A stretch of DNA of 44,774 nucleotides from Pseudomonadota bacterium (GCA_018242205.1 JAFECJ010000035.1:1-44774); one strand, 5' to 3'; shown: positions 22,670 through 31,394, counted from the stretch's first letter. Made by a program: numbers and translations. Notes: generated by a model from the sequence alone, not told the origin.

Positions 22670-23644
22670 ATGAGCGCCGAGCCGCAGACGCGAGTCTTGC
22701 CAGCCGAACCGACCGCGATCGAGGCGGCGGCGGCCTGCCTCGCCAGCGGCGGGCTGGTGGCGTTCCCGACCGAGACGGTTTACGGCCTGGGCGCTGACGC
22801 CACCCATGGCGAGGCCGTGGCCCGGCTTTACGCCGCCAAGGGCCGGCCGACCTTCAATCCGCTGATTTCGCACGTCCCCGACTTCGCAACCGCCCGCCTG
22901 CTGGCGCGCTTCAGCGCCGATGCCGAACGCCTTGCCGCCGCCTTCTGGCCCGGTCCGCTGACCCTGGTGCTGCCGCGGCGAGCCGATTGCCCGGTATCGA
23001 GCCTGGCGCTGGCCGGCCTCGACACCATCGCCCTGCGCATACCTGCGCACCCGACCGCGACCGCCCTGCTCCGCGCCTTCGGCAAGCCCGTGGTGGCGCC
23101 GTCCGCCAACCGCTCCGGCCACGTCTCGCCGACCACCGCTGCCCATGTGCTCGCCGATCTGCGCGGCCGCATCGACCTGATCCTCGACGGCGGCCCCAGC
23201 CCGGTCGGCGTTGAATCGACCGTGGTCGCCCTGATCGATGAACCGACCCTGCTGCGCCCTGGCGGACTGGCGCGCGCCGACATCGAGCGCGTGCTCGGCC
23301 TCCCGCTCGCGAGCGCCCCGGCGCAGATCGACGAGGAGGCGCCGCTGGCGCCAGGCATGCTGGCGTCGCATTACGCGCCGAAGGCCAAACTCAGGCTCAA
23401 CGCCACGGCGCCCCAGCCGGGCGAAGCGCTGCTGGCTTTCGGGCCGGCGGCGGATTTCGGCGGAATCACGTTCAACCTCTCGCCGCGCGGCGATCTCGTC
23501 GAGGCCGCCGCCAACCTGTTCACGCAGCTCCGCGAGCTGGACGCCGCGGGGGCCGCGGCGGTCGCGGTGATGCCGGTGCCAAACGATGGCCTGGGCGAAG
23601 CGATCAATGATCGCCTTGCGCGAGCGGCCGCGCCAAGGCCATAA
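22670..23644 (+). CDS. tsaC: L-threonylcarbamoyladenylate synthase, Sua5 type
   Basis: The 324-residue cytoplasmic protein has an N-terminal YrdC domain (about residues 10-200; GGLVAFPTETVYGLGADAT, KGRPTFNPL, FWPGPLTLVLPR, LRIPAHPTATALL, VVAPSANRSGHVSPT) followed by a C-terminal Sua5 domain (SHYAPKAKLRL onward). It makes threonylcarbamoyl-AMP from threonine, bicarbonate and ATP, the first step in the universal t6A37 modification of ANN-decoding tRNAs. The ATG at 22670 lies 127 bases from the divergent tRNA-Pro gene. The next gene starts 27 bases downstream with its own ribosome-binding site and is probably cotranscribed. Confidence 0.95.
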   Translation: MSAEPQTRVLPAEPTAIEAAAACLASGGLVAFPTETVYGLGADATHGEAVARLYAAKGRPTFNPLISHVPDFATARLLARFSADAERLAAAFWPGPLTLVLPRRADCPVSSLALAGLDTIALRIPAHPTATALLRAFGKPVVAPSANRSGHVSPTTAAHVLADLRGRIDLILDGGPSPVGVESTVVALIDEPTLLRPGGLARADIERVLGLPLASAPAQIDEEAPLAPGMLASHYAPKAKLRLNATAPQPGEALLAFGPAADFGGITFNLSPRGDLVEAAANLFTQLRELDAAGAAAVAVMPVPNDGLGEAINDRLARAAAPRP

Positions 23645-23671
23645 CAAGAAGCATTCAAGGGAAACGCCTGC

Positions 23672-25096
23672 ATGAATTCGCCGATGCGCCATTCGCCCGC
23701 GCCCGAGTTGCTGTCGCGCTTCGCGGCGATCGTCGGCGACAAGTATGCGGTAACCGATCCAAACGATCTGGCGCCGCATCTGATCGAAGGTCGCGGTCTC
23801 TATCAGGGCCGTTCGGCGATGATGCTGAGGCCCGGCTCGACTGCGGAAGTCGCCGCGATACTCAAGCTCGCCAACGAGACGCGCACCGCTATCGTGCCGC
23901 AGGGCGGCAACACCGGGCTGGTCGGCGGCCAGATTCCGTTCGACGGCGAAATCATTCTGTCGCTCGGGCGGCTCGACAAGATCCGCGAGATCGACGTGCA
24001 GTCGAACACAATGACCTGTGAAGCCGGTGTCGTATTGCAGAAGGCACAGGAGGCCGCCGCGGCCGCCGACCGGCTGTTTCCGCTGTCGCTCGGCTCCGAA
24101 GGCAGTTGCACCATCGGCGGCAACTTGTCGTCGAATGCCGGCGGCACCGGCGCGCTGGCCTACGGCATCGCGCGCGAACTGATGGTCGGCGTCGAAGTCG
24201 TGCTTGCCGACGGCCGCGTGATGAACCTGCTGCGCAAACTGAAGAAGGACAATACCGGCTACGACCTGCGCCATCTGTTCGTCGGCGCCGAAGGCACGCT
24301 CGGCGTCATCACCGCCGCGGTGCTGAAATTGTTTCCGCGGCCGCGCGCGGTCGAGACCGCTTTCCTCGGCGTCCCCTCGCCGGAAGCGGCGGTGAACCTG
24401 CTCAATCTGGCGCAATCGCGGATCAGCGGCACCGTCACCGGCTTCGAATTGATCATTCGCGATATCGTCGAATTCGCGCTCAAGCATGGTCACAACGTGC
24501 GCGATCCGCTGGCCTCGCCGCATCCCTGGTACGTGCTGATGGAGGTTTCGTCGCAACAGGCTGCGGGCCTACGCGACAACTTCGAGGACTTCCTCGGCAG
24601 CGCCATCGAGCTGGGCTTGGTGAACGATGCCACGATCGCCGCGAATATCGATCAGGCGAAATCGTTCTGGCACCTGCGCCATACCCTGACCGAAGTGCAG
24701 AAGCCGGAGGGCGGTTCGATCAAGCACGACATTTCGGTGCCGGTCGCGGCCATCCCGGCCTTTCTCGCCGAGGCGTCGGACGCCGTCGTCAAACTGATCC
24801 CGGGGTCGAGGCCGGTGCCGTTCGGCCATCTCGGCGACGGAAACATCCACTACAATGTCAGCCAGCCAGTCGGGGCCGACAAGGAGGCGTTTCTGTCGCG
24901 ATGGAAGGACGTCAACGCGGTGGTCGATGCCATAGTGTTGAAGCACAACGGTTCGATCTCGGCAGAACACGGCATCGGCAAGCTCAAGCGCGACACGCTG
25001 CAGAAGGTGAAAGATCCGGTGGCGATGGCGCTGATGCGCGATTTCAAACGTCTGCTGGATCCGAACGGCATTCTCAATCCCGGCAAGGTGCTCTGA
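23672..25096 (+). CDS. FAD-binding 2-hydroxyacid dehydrogenase (D-2-hydroxyglutarate/D-lactate dehydrogenase family)
   Basis: The 474-residue protein has a PCMH-type FAD domain (residues 45-230: VPQGGNTGLVGGQ, LSLGRLDKI, GSEGSCTIGGNLSSNAGGTG, LFVGAEGTLGVITAA) and a C-terminal FAD-linked oxidase domain with the conserved metal/substrate residues in PFGHLGDGNIHYNV and ISAEHGIGKLKRD, ending in LDPNGILNPGKVL. It oxidises a D-2-hydroxyacid to the 2-oxoacid and passes electrons to a flavoprotein or quinone. The text resembles D-2-hydroxyglutarate dehydrogenase more than glycolate oxidase GlcD, but the substrate remains open. AAGGGA before the ATG supports the start. The acetyltransferase gene follows after three bases. 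Confidence 0.9.
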   Translation: MNSPMRHSPAPELLSRFAAIVGDKYAVTDPNDLAPHLIEGRGLYQGRSAMMLRPGSTAEVAAILKLANETRTAIVPQGGNTGLVGGQIPFDGEIILSLGRLDKIREIDVQSNTMTCEAGVVLQKAQEAAAAADRLFPLSLGSEGSCTIGGNLSSNAGGTGALAYGIARELMVGVEVVLADGRVMNLLRKLKKDNTGYDLRHLFVGAEGTLGVITAAVLKLFPRPRAVETAFLGVPSPEAAVNLLNLAQSRISGTVTGFELIIRDIVEFALKHGHNVRDPLASPHPWYVLMEVSSQQAAGLRDNFEDFLGSAIELGLVNDATIAANIDQAKSFWHLRHTLTEVQKPEGGSIKHDISVPVAAIPAFLAEASDAVVKLIPGSRPVPFGHLGDGNIHYNVSQPVGADKEAFLSRWKDVNAVVDAIVLKHNGSISAEHGIGKLKRDTLQKVKDPVAMALMRDFKRLLDPNGILNPGKVL

Positions 25097-25099
25097 ACG

Positions 25100-25537
25100 A
25101 TGGGCGAACTGGTCATCGGCCAATTGACTGAAGCCGACGTGGAGCCCGTTGTGGCGCTGTGGCTCGCCTGCGGTCTGACCCGTCCCTGGAACGATCCGCG
25201 CTCGGATATCGCTTTCGCGCGCAAGGGTGCGAGTTCGACCGTCTTGGTGGGCCGCACCGACAGCAAGATCGCCGCCTCCGTCATGGTCGGCCATGACGGC
25301 CATCGCGGCTGGTTCTATTATCTGGCGGTCGATCCGGCCTGCCAAAAGCGGGGTTTCGGCCGCATCATGGTCGGTGCGGCGGAACAATGGCTATCGGCGC
25401 GCGGCATCGTCAAGGCGATGCTCATGGTGCGCCAGGACAACACCGGCGTTCGTACCTTTTACGAGAAGCTTGGCTATTTCGATCAGCCGCGCACCATACT
25501 GGCGCGTTGGCTCGACGGCCGCGAGCCGACGCCCTGA
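25100..25537 (+). CDS. GNAT family acetyltransferase, YpeA type
   Basis: The 145-residue cytoplasmic protein has a complete GNAT core: ADVEPVVALWLACGLTRPWNDP opening (typical of YpeA), the beta4 strand WFYYLAVDPACQKRGFGRIMV with the acetyl-CoA-binding Q/R-x-x-G-x-G/A pattern, and the C-terminal NTGVRTFYEKLGYFDQPR segment. The acceptor substrate is unknown. The ATG lies three bases after the dehydrogenase stop codon, so the two genes are almost certainly translated from one message. It converges on the SRAP gene with a gap of three bases. Confidence 0.9.
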   Translation: MGELVIGQLTEADVEPVVALWLACGLTRPWNDPRSDIAFARKGASSTVLVGRTDSKIAASVMVGHDGHRGWFYYLAVDPACQKRGFGRIMVGAAEQWLSARGIVKAMLMVRQDNTGVRTFYEKLGYFDQPRTILARWLDGREPTP

Positions 25538-25540
25538 CAT

Positions 25541-26308
25541 TCAGAACAGTCGGCCCTGACCGTCATCGGATTTCGCTTTCGGCGGTTTCCTGCCGGCCGC
25601 CGCGGCGCGGCGTGGCGACGGCTCCGGTGCAGCGGCAGCCGTGAGGTCGATCGGCAAGATCAGATGCGCGTCGTCATTGGCGACGCGGTTGACGTCGGTC
25701 GAGACCGGATAGACGTCGAGTAGAGAATCCGGCGCCGGCGCGATCAGTGCCGCCGCCGTCCGCGCATCGACATGATCGGCATCGAGCCACAGATCGAAGG
25801 CGTCCTTCGGCACGATCACCGGCATGCGATCGTGCAACGGACGAACCGTGCGGTTGGCATCGGTCGTCACAATCGCAACCGTGTCCAATTCTTCGCCATT
25901 CGGTCCGGTCCAGGTCTCCCACAATCCGGCGAAGGCGAGCGGCTCGCCCGATTTGGCGTGGATGAAATAAGGCTGCTTGCGCGCGCCGGCCGCCTGCCAT
26001 TCATAAAAACCATCGGCCGGCACCAGGCAGCGGCGGCGTTTCATCGCCGCGCGGAACGCCGGCTTGTCGATGACGCCCTCGCCGCGGGCGTTAACGATCA
26101 GCGAAAACGCCTTCGGATCCTTGACCCACGACGGCAACAGGCCCCAGCGCATCAGCGCGAATTTTCGCTGGCCATTGATGAAACAAACAACCGGGATCGG
26201 CTGCGTCGGCGCCACGTTATAGCGCGGCGGAAAATTCGGCTGCTCCGCATAGCGGAACAGCGCGCGCAGCGCCTCGGGCGATGAAGTCAACGTATAACGG
26301 CCGCACAT
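25541..26308 (-). CDS. SOS response-associated peptidase (SRAP, YedK/HMCES family)
   Basis: The 255-residue protein begins MCGRYTLTSS, so that after methionine removal cysteine 2 is the N-terminal nucleophile that forms a thiazolidine crosslink with abasic sites in single-stranded DNA. The other SRAP residues are present: PPRYNVAPTQPIPVV, RWGLLPSWVKDP, NARGE, RRCLVPADGFYEWQ and RTVRPLHDRMPVIV with the catalytic glutamate and histidine. It shields abasic sites during replication. The C-terminal 40 residues are Pro/Ala/Lys-rich and probably flexible. Its start fits MC exactly, leaving no choice. A CtrA box lies 27 bases upstream in the divergent region shared with the gene at 26402; I see no LexA-type box. 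Confidence 0.95.
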   Translation of the reverse strand: MCGRYTLTSSPEALRALFRYAEQPNFPPRYNVAPTQPIPVVCFINGQRKFALMRWGLLPSWVKDPKAFSLIVNARGEGVIDKPAFRAAMKRRRCLVPADGFYEWQAAGARKQPYFIHAKSGEPLAFAGLWETWTGPNGEELDTVAIVTTDANRTVRPLHDRMPVIVPKDAFDLWLDADHVDARTAAALIAPAPDSLLDVYPVSTDVNRVANDDAHLILPIDLTAAAAPEPSPRRAAAAGRKPPKAKSDDGQGRLF

Positions 26309-26334
26309 CGTTTGACCTGTCCCGGCGCCCCGCT

Positions 26335-26350
26335 TAAGCGCGCCTTAACC
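26335..26350 (+). promoter_or_regulatory. Predicted CtrA-binding box (TTAA-N7-TTAAC)
   Basis: TTAA (26335-26338) and TTAAC (26346-26350) are separated by exactly seven bases. The box lies in the 93-bp divergent gap, 51 bases before the ATG at 26402 and 26 bases beyond the SRAP start, so it could act on either gene. It is the second full box in this window. Confidence 0.55.
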
Positions 26351-26401
26351 TGGCTGAATATAACAAATTGTGGCGAGGCAACGTTCGAGGTCCAGCGGTC
26401 G

Positions 26402-26935
26402 ATGAAATACCGGATCGGCGCGGTTGGCGAGTCTGACGCAGACGGTGGGGCGGACGGCGCCATCGCCGCTGCGACACGCCTGGCCGATGCACATATAAAC
26501 CCCGTGACCGGCCTTGCAACCGATTACCTCAATCACTTCAATGAAGCGATCATGCTGCTCGACATGGTCGCTGCAAGCCCGGAGTGCCGCGACGATTTGC
26601 GCGCCTGGCGACCGACCGACTACCGCGGGCACTTCCAACAATCGGGCTTCAAGGCGCGCGATCTGGCGATAGCCGCGTACGATACGGCCGATCCGGTGGC
26701 ACGCGATATGCTGGAGGCGCTCGCCGGCACCATGACCACGGTCATCGAACACACGCGTACCCGGCTCGACGGCGAGACCGACGCCGGACACGCCGCCGTC
26801 ATTGTTGAGTGCGCCACGGCTTGGCTGCGCCTGCTGGTCGCTCAGGCCGGCGCCGTGATCAATAATCAGCGGCTGGCAGTATCCGATGCCCCGCCGCAGG
26901 ACGCCATCGATCGCGCGATGAAGGTGGCCGGTTGA
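26402..26935 (+). CDS. Conserved hypothetical protein with a CtrA-box promoter
   Basis: The 177-residue protein has no signal peptide, membrane segment or cysteine-rich motif. It contains the distinctive stretch INPVTGLATDYLNHFNEAIM followed by LLDMVAASPECRDDLRAW and a helical C-terminal half with TRTRLDGETDAGHAAVIVECA. It looks all-helical. I recognise it only as a conserved type of hypothetical protein of this group of bacteria. The frame is open upstream, but the ATG at 26402 is preferred: GAGG lies upstream, and the longer version would run over the CtrA box. The Nudix gene follows 48 bases downstream. Confidence 0.6.
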   Translation: MKYRIGAVGESDADGGADGAIAAATRLADAHINPVTGLATDYLNHFNEAIMLLDMVAASPECRDDLRAWRPTDYRGHFQQSGFKARDLAIAAYDTADPVARDMLEALAGTMTTVIEHTRTRLDGETDAGHAAVIVECATAWLRLLVAQAGAVINNQRLAVSDAPPQDAIDRAMKVAG

Positions 26936-26983
26936 AGCCGTGACGGCGTGCGTGACGGCGCGGCGCCGTGTAGCATCAACGTC

Positions 26984-27427
26984 ATGACCGACGCTCGTGC
27001 CTATCCCACCCATCCCTATCTCGCCGTTTCCGCCGCCATCATCCGCGACGGCAAGGTGCTGGCGGTGCGCCGCGCCCGCAAGCCGGCGCTCGCCCACTAC
27101 ACCCTGCCCGGCGGCGCAGTGGAAACCGGCGAAACCTTGCTCGAAGCGGTGCGCCGCGAGGTCCAGGAGGAGACCGGGCTCGTGATCGAACCGGTCGCGC
27201 TGGCCGGCCACCGCGAGGCGATCGTCCACGATGCCGAAGGCGCCGTGAAGCTTCACTTCGTTATTCTGTGCTTCGCCAGCCGGCTGGTCGGCGGTGACAT
27301 CGCTCTCAACGACGAGCTCGACGATGCACGCTGGCTCGAACCCGGCGAACTGGCCGTTCTGAAGACGACCGACGGTCTCGGCGAGATCGTTAACGCCGCA
27401 GTGGCCCTGCTCGAGCCGGGTCGCTAG
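26984..27427 (+). CDS. NUDIX hydrolase
   Basis: The 147-residue protein contains a full Nudix box, GGAVETGETLLEAVRREVQE followed by ETGL, which fits GX5EX7REUXEEXGU and binds the magnesium ions needed to hydrolyse nucleoside diphosphates linked to a variable group. YTLPGG before the box and ARWLEPGEL after it are usual for ADP-ribose or nucleotide-sugar hydrolases, but the substrate cannot be fixed. I chose the ATG at 26984, which gives the usual start just before the first strand (PYLAVSAAII); an upstream TTG or GTG extension has no family resemblance. The TIGR02301 gene starts about 60 bases downstream. Confidence 0.92.
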   Translation: MTDARAYPTHPYLAVSAAIIRDGKVLAVRRARKPALAHYTLPGGAVETGETLLEAVRREVQEETGLVIEPVALAGHREAIVHDAEGAVKLHFVILCFASRLVGGDIALNDELDDARWLEPGELAVLKTTDGLGEIVNAAVALLEPGR

Positions 27428-27489
27428 CCGCCTTGCGGATGACGCCTTCCCGGCGCATATCTCCGCCGAGATCAAACAAGAGCCCGCCC

Positions 27490-27891
27490 GTGACTCGACC
27501 GCTCGCGACCGTCTTGACCCTGCTTTGCCTCGGACTGGCGACGTTGCCGGCGCGCGCGCAAACGACGGCGCCCGGCCAGGAAACGCCGGCGGCACCGTAC
27601 GATGCCGACCTGCAGCGGCTCGCCGAGATCCTCGGCTCGCTGCAGTATCTGCGGACGGTGTGCGGTTCCAATGAAGGCCAGAAATGGCGCAACGAAATGC
27701 AGGCTCTGATCGACGCCGAAGCGCCGAGCGGTGAACGCCGCCGCCAGATCGTCGCGCGTTTCAATAGCGGCTACCGCGGCTTCGAACAGACCTATCGGAC
27801 CTGCACGCCGGCGGCCGATCTGGCCATCCGGCGCTACTTGGACGAAGGCGCCAAGATCGCCCGCGACATCACCGCGCGTTACGCCAACTGA
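27490..27891 (+). CDS. TIGR02301 family exported protein
   Basis: The 133-residue product has a signal peptide (VTRPLATVLTLLCLGLATLP, cleavage after PARAQ) and the family text LQRLAEILGSLQYLRTVCG, EGQKWRNEMQALIDAEAP, and FNSGYRGFEQTYRTCTPAAD with two cysteines that probably pair in the periplasm. TIGR02301 proteins are restricted to alphaproteobacteria and have no known function. GTG at 27490 is the likeliest start because it puts the signal peptide at the N-terminus, with AAGAG upstream; ATG at 27439 in the same frame would add 17 basic residues. It is downstream of the Nudix gene in the same direction. Confidence 0.8.
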   Translation: MTRPLATVLTLLCLGLATLPARAQTTAPGQETPAAPYDADLQRLAEILGSLQYLRTVCGSNEGQKWRNEMQALIDAEAPSGERRRQIVARFNSGYRGFEQTYRTCTPAADLAIRRYLDEGAKIARDITARYAN

Positions 27892-28072
27892 TACCGTCAG
27901 GCACTTGATCCCGCATCGGGGGCCGTCCCGGGCCGATTCCGCCCGATTTCGATTTAGCCACAGTCATTAACCTTTCCTTTAGGTGTGGGCTATTGCCAGA
28001 CGCCCCCCGTGATAGGGTCAAGACCGAATTGGACTGACGTCCCGAAACCGGGGGTCAGAGGGACGGGTAATA

Positions 28073-28339
28073 ATGGACACTGCCGAGCGACCCACGCATA
28101 GCCGCGAGCCGGTGCCAGACCACGAGCAAAAGCGCGTGGCCCTGACCTACTTGAACGAAGCCTGGGCGGAAGCGCGCCTCGACGGCGTCGACGGCGATTG
28201 CCTCGCGCAGGCTTGCCTGTTCACCGCGCTGGCCGAGTTCGTCTCCACCTATGGCGAAGAGGCCGCCGCGACCTTCGCCGAAGGCCTCGCCAGCCGTATC
28301 CGCAATGGCGAGTTCTCGATAGACCTGCCGCGCCAATAA
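28073..28339 (+). CDS. Small conserved hypothetical protein
   Basis: The 88-residue soluble acidic protein has the helical core KRVALTYLNEAWAEARLDGVD, followed by CLAQACLFTALAEFVSTYGE and EGLASRIRNGEFSIDL. I do not recognise a named family; similar-sized proteins occur in related bacteria. The start is secure: GAGGGA lies eight to nine bases before the ATG. It stands alone, 181 bases after the TIGR02301 gene and convergent with the response regulator gene 44 bases downstream. Confidence 0.65.
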   Translation: MDTAERPTHSREPVPDHEQKRVALTYLNEAWAEARLDGVDGDCLAQACLFTALAEFVSTYGEEAAATFAEGLASRIRNGEFSIDLPRQ

Positions 28340-28383
28340 GCGTCGACCTCTTCCACCGGAACTCAACGCCGCACGCGCATCGC

Positions 28384-29124
28384 TCAGGCCGGGCTGAAGC
28401 CGTAATAGCGGTCGAGCACGCGGTCGATGTCGGCCGGATAGAACGGCTTCTTCAGGAAACCGAACGCGCCCGCCGTCATCGCCCGCTCGGCGACCGGCTC
28501 CTCGACCGCGGTGGTCATCATCACCACGGCGACATCCGGCGTTTCCCGCTTGATCTCGCTCAAGGTCGCGAGGCCGTCGAGGCCGGGCATGTTGTAGTCG
28601 AGAAAGACAATACCAAAACTTTCCCGGCGCAAACGTTCAAGCGCGGCAAGTCCCTCCCCGGCCTCATGCATGTCGAGCAGGAAACGGCTCGCGGACAGAA
28701 TCTTGCGGACGATGCTGCGCATCGTGCCGGAATCGTCGACGATCAGAACGCGCGTCGGCATCTTAGTGCGAAGACAGCGCTCGACGATCTGCCGCGTCTC
28801 TTCGAAATCCGCCGGCTTGTCGAACACCGCCGTGACGCCGGCCGCGCGCGGATGATTTTGCCTCGCGCACACAAACACGTGGGGTGCCGGCTTCTGTGCT
28901 TTGATCGAGGCCAATGCCGCCGCCCGCACCGGCTCCGGCAGCGCGCCATCGAGGATGCAGATATCGACGCCGCCATTGCCCAACGCAGCGATTCCGGCGG
29001 TGGCGTCACACAGCGACAAATCGACGGGAATGCTCGACATGGCTGCGGCCTGGCGCCAGAGCTCGCGCTCGGCGTCAGCCATTCCGATCACAATCATCGT
29101 GAGCGACACGAGATCGTGGCTCAT
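28384..29124 (-). CDS. Response regulator with two receiver domains, the first degenerate
   Basis: The 246-residue protein contains two CheY-like domains and no output domain. The second (about 118-246) is complete: VLIVDDSGTM with the acidic pair, phosphoacceptor Asp176 in VFLDYNMPG, the threonine in VMMTTAVEE and the lysine in GFLKKPF. The first (about 1-115) lacks the acidic pair but keeps ICILDGALPEP and DKPAD, so it is probably not phosphorylated normally and may serve in binding. Its target may be a protein, for example in motility or cyclic-di-GMP control. The start is the ATG at 29124 with a G-rich site upstream; an upstream TTG is in frame but unlikely. No histidine kinase is adjacent. 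Confidence 0.85.
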   Translation of the reverse strand: MSHDLVSLTMIVIGMADAERELWRQAAAMSSIPVDLSLCDATAGIAALGNGGVDICILDGALPEPVRAAALASIKAQKPAPHVFVCARQNHPRAAGVTAVFDKPADFEETRQIVERCLRTKMPTRVLIVDDSGTMRSIVRKILSASRFLLDMHEAGEGLAALERLRRESFGIVFLDYNMPGLDGLATLSEIKRETPDVAVVMMTTAVEEPVAERAMTAGAFGFLKKPFYPADIDRVLDRYYGFSPA

Positions 29125-29461
29125 GGGTGCCCCACCCGCCAATGTTCGGATCAATACCAGCGCCCCGCCGCTGGTGTGCGACTACCGTTAATCAGGCTCA
29201 CGACGCCTTGGCAATATGAGTCTGCGCGTCGCAGTGAAAAAACTTCAAACAGCGCTTCTTTCTGATGTGGAAATAGGCATGGAGTATTTTACCGGGCTCT
29301 GGGGGAAATAGCCCAGCCCCTTGGGACAGAGGCCGGCGCGGCGCCTGCCGGAACCGCCTCGTTCCGCCCGGGGTTGAGGAAAGCGCGCCAACGCTTATGT
29401 TTGACCCTCACAATACCGGCGTTCGCCGGCCGATCCGTTTCCGTTTCCGAAGGTGTCTCAC
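29125..29461. other. Divergent gap of about 335 bp without a recognised gene
   Basis: No supported coding sequence is visible. The gap includes a TTAAT/TTAA half-site near 29190, an AT-rich stretch at 29235-29300 and a small perfect inverted repeat CCGGCG-TT-CGCCGG at 29416-29429, 33 bases before the ygfZ start. It must contain the promoters for the response regulator and ygfZ genes. Confidence 0.4.
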
Positions 29462-30364
29462 ATGCTGGCAGCGCTGCTCCCCGATCGGGGTGTGATCAGG
29501 GTCTCGGGGGAGGACGCCCGGCACTTCCTCAACGGCATCGTCACCAGCAATATCGAGACGCTGACGCCAGGTGGCGCGCGCTACGCCGCGCTGCTGACGC
29601 CGCAGGGCAAGATCATCGTCGACTTCCTCATCACCGAGGCGGGGCTCGACGATGGTGGCGGCTTCTTCGTTGACGCGCCTAAGGCACTCACGCCGGTGCT
29701 GGTGCAAAAACTCGGTTTTTACAAACTGCGCGCCAAGGTCACAATCGAGGATCTGTCCGACCGGCTTGGCGTGATGGCGGCTTGGGACCGTACAAATTTA
29801 GACAAGGCCGATACCGAATTCGGATTGTGTTTTGCCGACCCGCGACTGCCCGCGCTCGGCCTGCGCGCCGTCGTACCGCCGCAGGCGGCCGGCGATGCGG
29901 CGGCCGATCTCGGCGCAGCCTTGAGCGAGGCCTCAGCCTACGAAGCACACCGGATCGCGCTCGGGGTGCCGCGCGGCGGCGAGGATTTCAGCTATGCCGG
30001 CACCTTCCCCCACGAAGCCGACATGGATCAGCTGGGCGGCATCGACTTCCACAAAGGCTGTTACATCGGCCAGGAAGTGGTGTCGCGTGTCGAGCACCGC
30101 TCCACCGCGCGCAGCCGCGTAGTGCCGGTGCGCTATGAAGGGCCCGCGCCGATGCCGGGCCTCGACGTCACCGCCGGCGACAAACAGGTCGGCATGATGG
30201 GTTCGGGCGCCAATGGCCGCGGCCTCGCCTTGCTGCGGCTCGACCGCATCGCCGATGCCATCGCCGCCGGCACACCGCTCGTCGCCGGCGGCGTCACGTT
30301 GCGCGTGACGAAGGCGGATTGGGCGCGGTTTGAGTTTCCCGGAGACGCCAAAGCGGCGGAGTGA
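29462..30364 (+). CDS. ygfZ: YgfZ/GcvT-like folate-binding protein
   Basis: The 300-residue cytoplasmic protein shows the YgfZ signature K-G-C-Y-x-G-Q-E as KGCYIGQEVVSR with Cys200, and the N-terminal GcvT-like folate-binding half (RVSGEDARHFLNGIVTSN, YAALLTPQGKIIVDF). YgfZ proteins assist assembly or repair of iron-sulfur clusters with tetrahydrofolate, among them the enzymes that modify tRNA. AAGG lies eight bases before the ATG at 29462; a GTG three codons upstream is in frame but overlaps this site. The convergent neighbour is the aldo/keto reductase gene. Confidence 0.9.
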   Translation: MLAALLPDRGVIRVSGEDARHFLNGIVTSNIETLTPGGARYAALLTPQGKIIVDFLITEAGLDDGGGFFVDAPKALTPVLVQKLGFYKLRAKVTIEDLSDRLGVMAAWDRTNLDKADTEFGLCFADPRLPALGLRAVVPPQAAGDAAADLGAALSEASAYEAHRIALGVPRGGEDFSYAGTFPHEADMDQLGGIDFHKGCYIGQEVVSRVEHRSTARSRVVPVRYEGPAPMPGLDVTAGDKQVGMMGSGANGRGLALLRLDRIADAIAAGTPLVAGGVTLRVTKADWARFEFPGDAKAAE

Positions 30365-30389
30365 GTTATCTCGCTCCACCGCTTCAATA

Positions 30390-31394
30390 TCAGCCGCGTT
30401 CGCTGTCGAGCGTCGCCATACCATGCGCGGCATAGCGCTCGCCGGCGGCCGCACCCTTCGGCACGGCGCTTTCGATCGCCGCAAGATCCGACTGGCTGAG
30501 TGTGACGTCGAGCGCGCCAAGCGATTCAGCAAGGCGATCGCGGCGGCGGGCACCGATCACGGGCACGATGTCGTCCCCTTGCGCCATGACCCAGGCAATG
30601 GCGAGTTGGGCAACGCTGAGGCCCTTGGCGTCGGCGATCCGGCGCAGCGCATCGACCAGCGCCAGGTTCTTCTGCTCATTGTCGCCCTGGAAGCGCGGGC
30701 TGTGGGCGCGGAAATCGCCCGCCGTCAGCTGCCCGGATTGCCAGTGGCCACTGATGAGCCCCCGCGATAACACGCCATAGGCGGTGATGGCGATGCCGAG
30801 CTCGCGCGTCGTCTTCAGAATGCCGTCCTCAATGCCACGCGAGACCAGCGAATATTCGATTTGCAGGTCGGCGATCGGCGCGACGGCGGCCGCGCGGCGA
30901 ATGGTGTCGGAGCCGACCTCCGACAACCCGACATGCCGGACGTAACCGGCCTTCACGAGATCGGCGACGGCGCCGACCGTGTCTTCTATCGGCACCTTCT
31001 GGTCGAGTCGCGCCGGGCGATAGATGTCGATGTGATCGACACCGAGGCGCTGCAATGAATAGGCCGCGAAGGTCTTCACCGCTTCCGGCCGCGCATCGAA
31101 GCCGAGCCAGCTTGCATCCGGCCCACGCAGGGCGCCGAATTTGACGCTGATGATCGCCTTGTTCCGGCGGCTCGCCGGCACCGACTTCAGCGCCTCGGCG
31201 ATCAGCATCTCGTTGTGGCCCATGCCGTAGAAATCGCCGGTGTCGATCAGCGTGATGCCGGCTTCCAGCGCGGCATGGATGGTCGCGATGCTCTCGGCAC
31301 GGTCGGCCGGCCCGTAGAGCGCCGACATGCCCATGGCGCCCAGGCCGATGGCGGAAACTTGCGGGCCGCTGCGGCCCAATTGACGGGTTTTCAT
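30390..31394 (-). CDS. Aldo/keto reductase
   Basis: The 334-residue NADPH-dependent oxidoreductase has a TIM-barrel AKR text: [21 protein letters not shown] (catalytic Asp and Tyr), IISVKFGAL (catalytic Lys), [15 protein letters not shown], and the NADP-binding segment [14 protein letters not shown]. The position of the tetrad histidine is changed: [10 protein letters not shown] stands where LYQxHxxD is usual, so alanine replaces histidine. This is a known variation in one AKR branch and may affect the substrate range. GAGG seven bases before the ATG at 31394 fixes the start. The gene is divergent from the LysR regulator, whose operator-like palindrome is at 31461-31483, so it is a likely target. 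Confidence 0.9.
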   Translation of the reverse strand: MKTRQLGRSGPQVSAIGLGAMGMSALYGPADRAESIATIHAALEAGITLIDTGDFYGMGHNEMLIAEALKSVPASRRNKAIISVKFGALRGPDASWLGFDARPEAVKTFAAYSLQRLGVDHIDIYRPARLDQKVPIEDTVGAVADLVKAGYVRHVGLSEVGSDTIRRAAAVAPIADLQIEYSLVSRGIEDGILKTTRELGIAITAYGVLSRGLISGHWQSGQLTAGDFRAHSPRFQGDNEQKNLALVDALRRIADAKGLSVAQLAIAWVMAQGDDIVPVIGARRRDRLAESLGALDVTLSQSDLAAIESAVPKGAAAGERYAAHGMATLDSERG

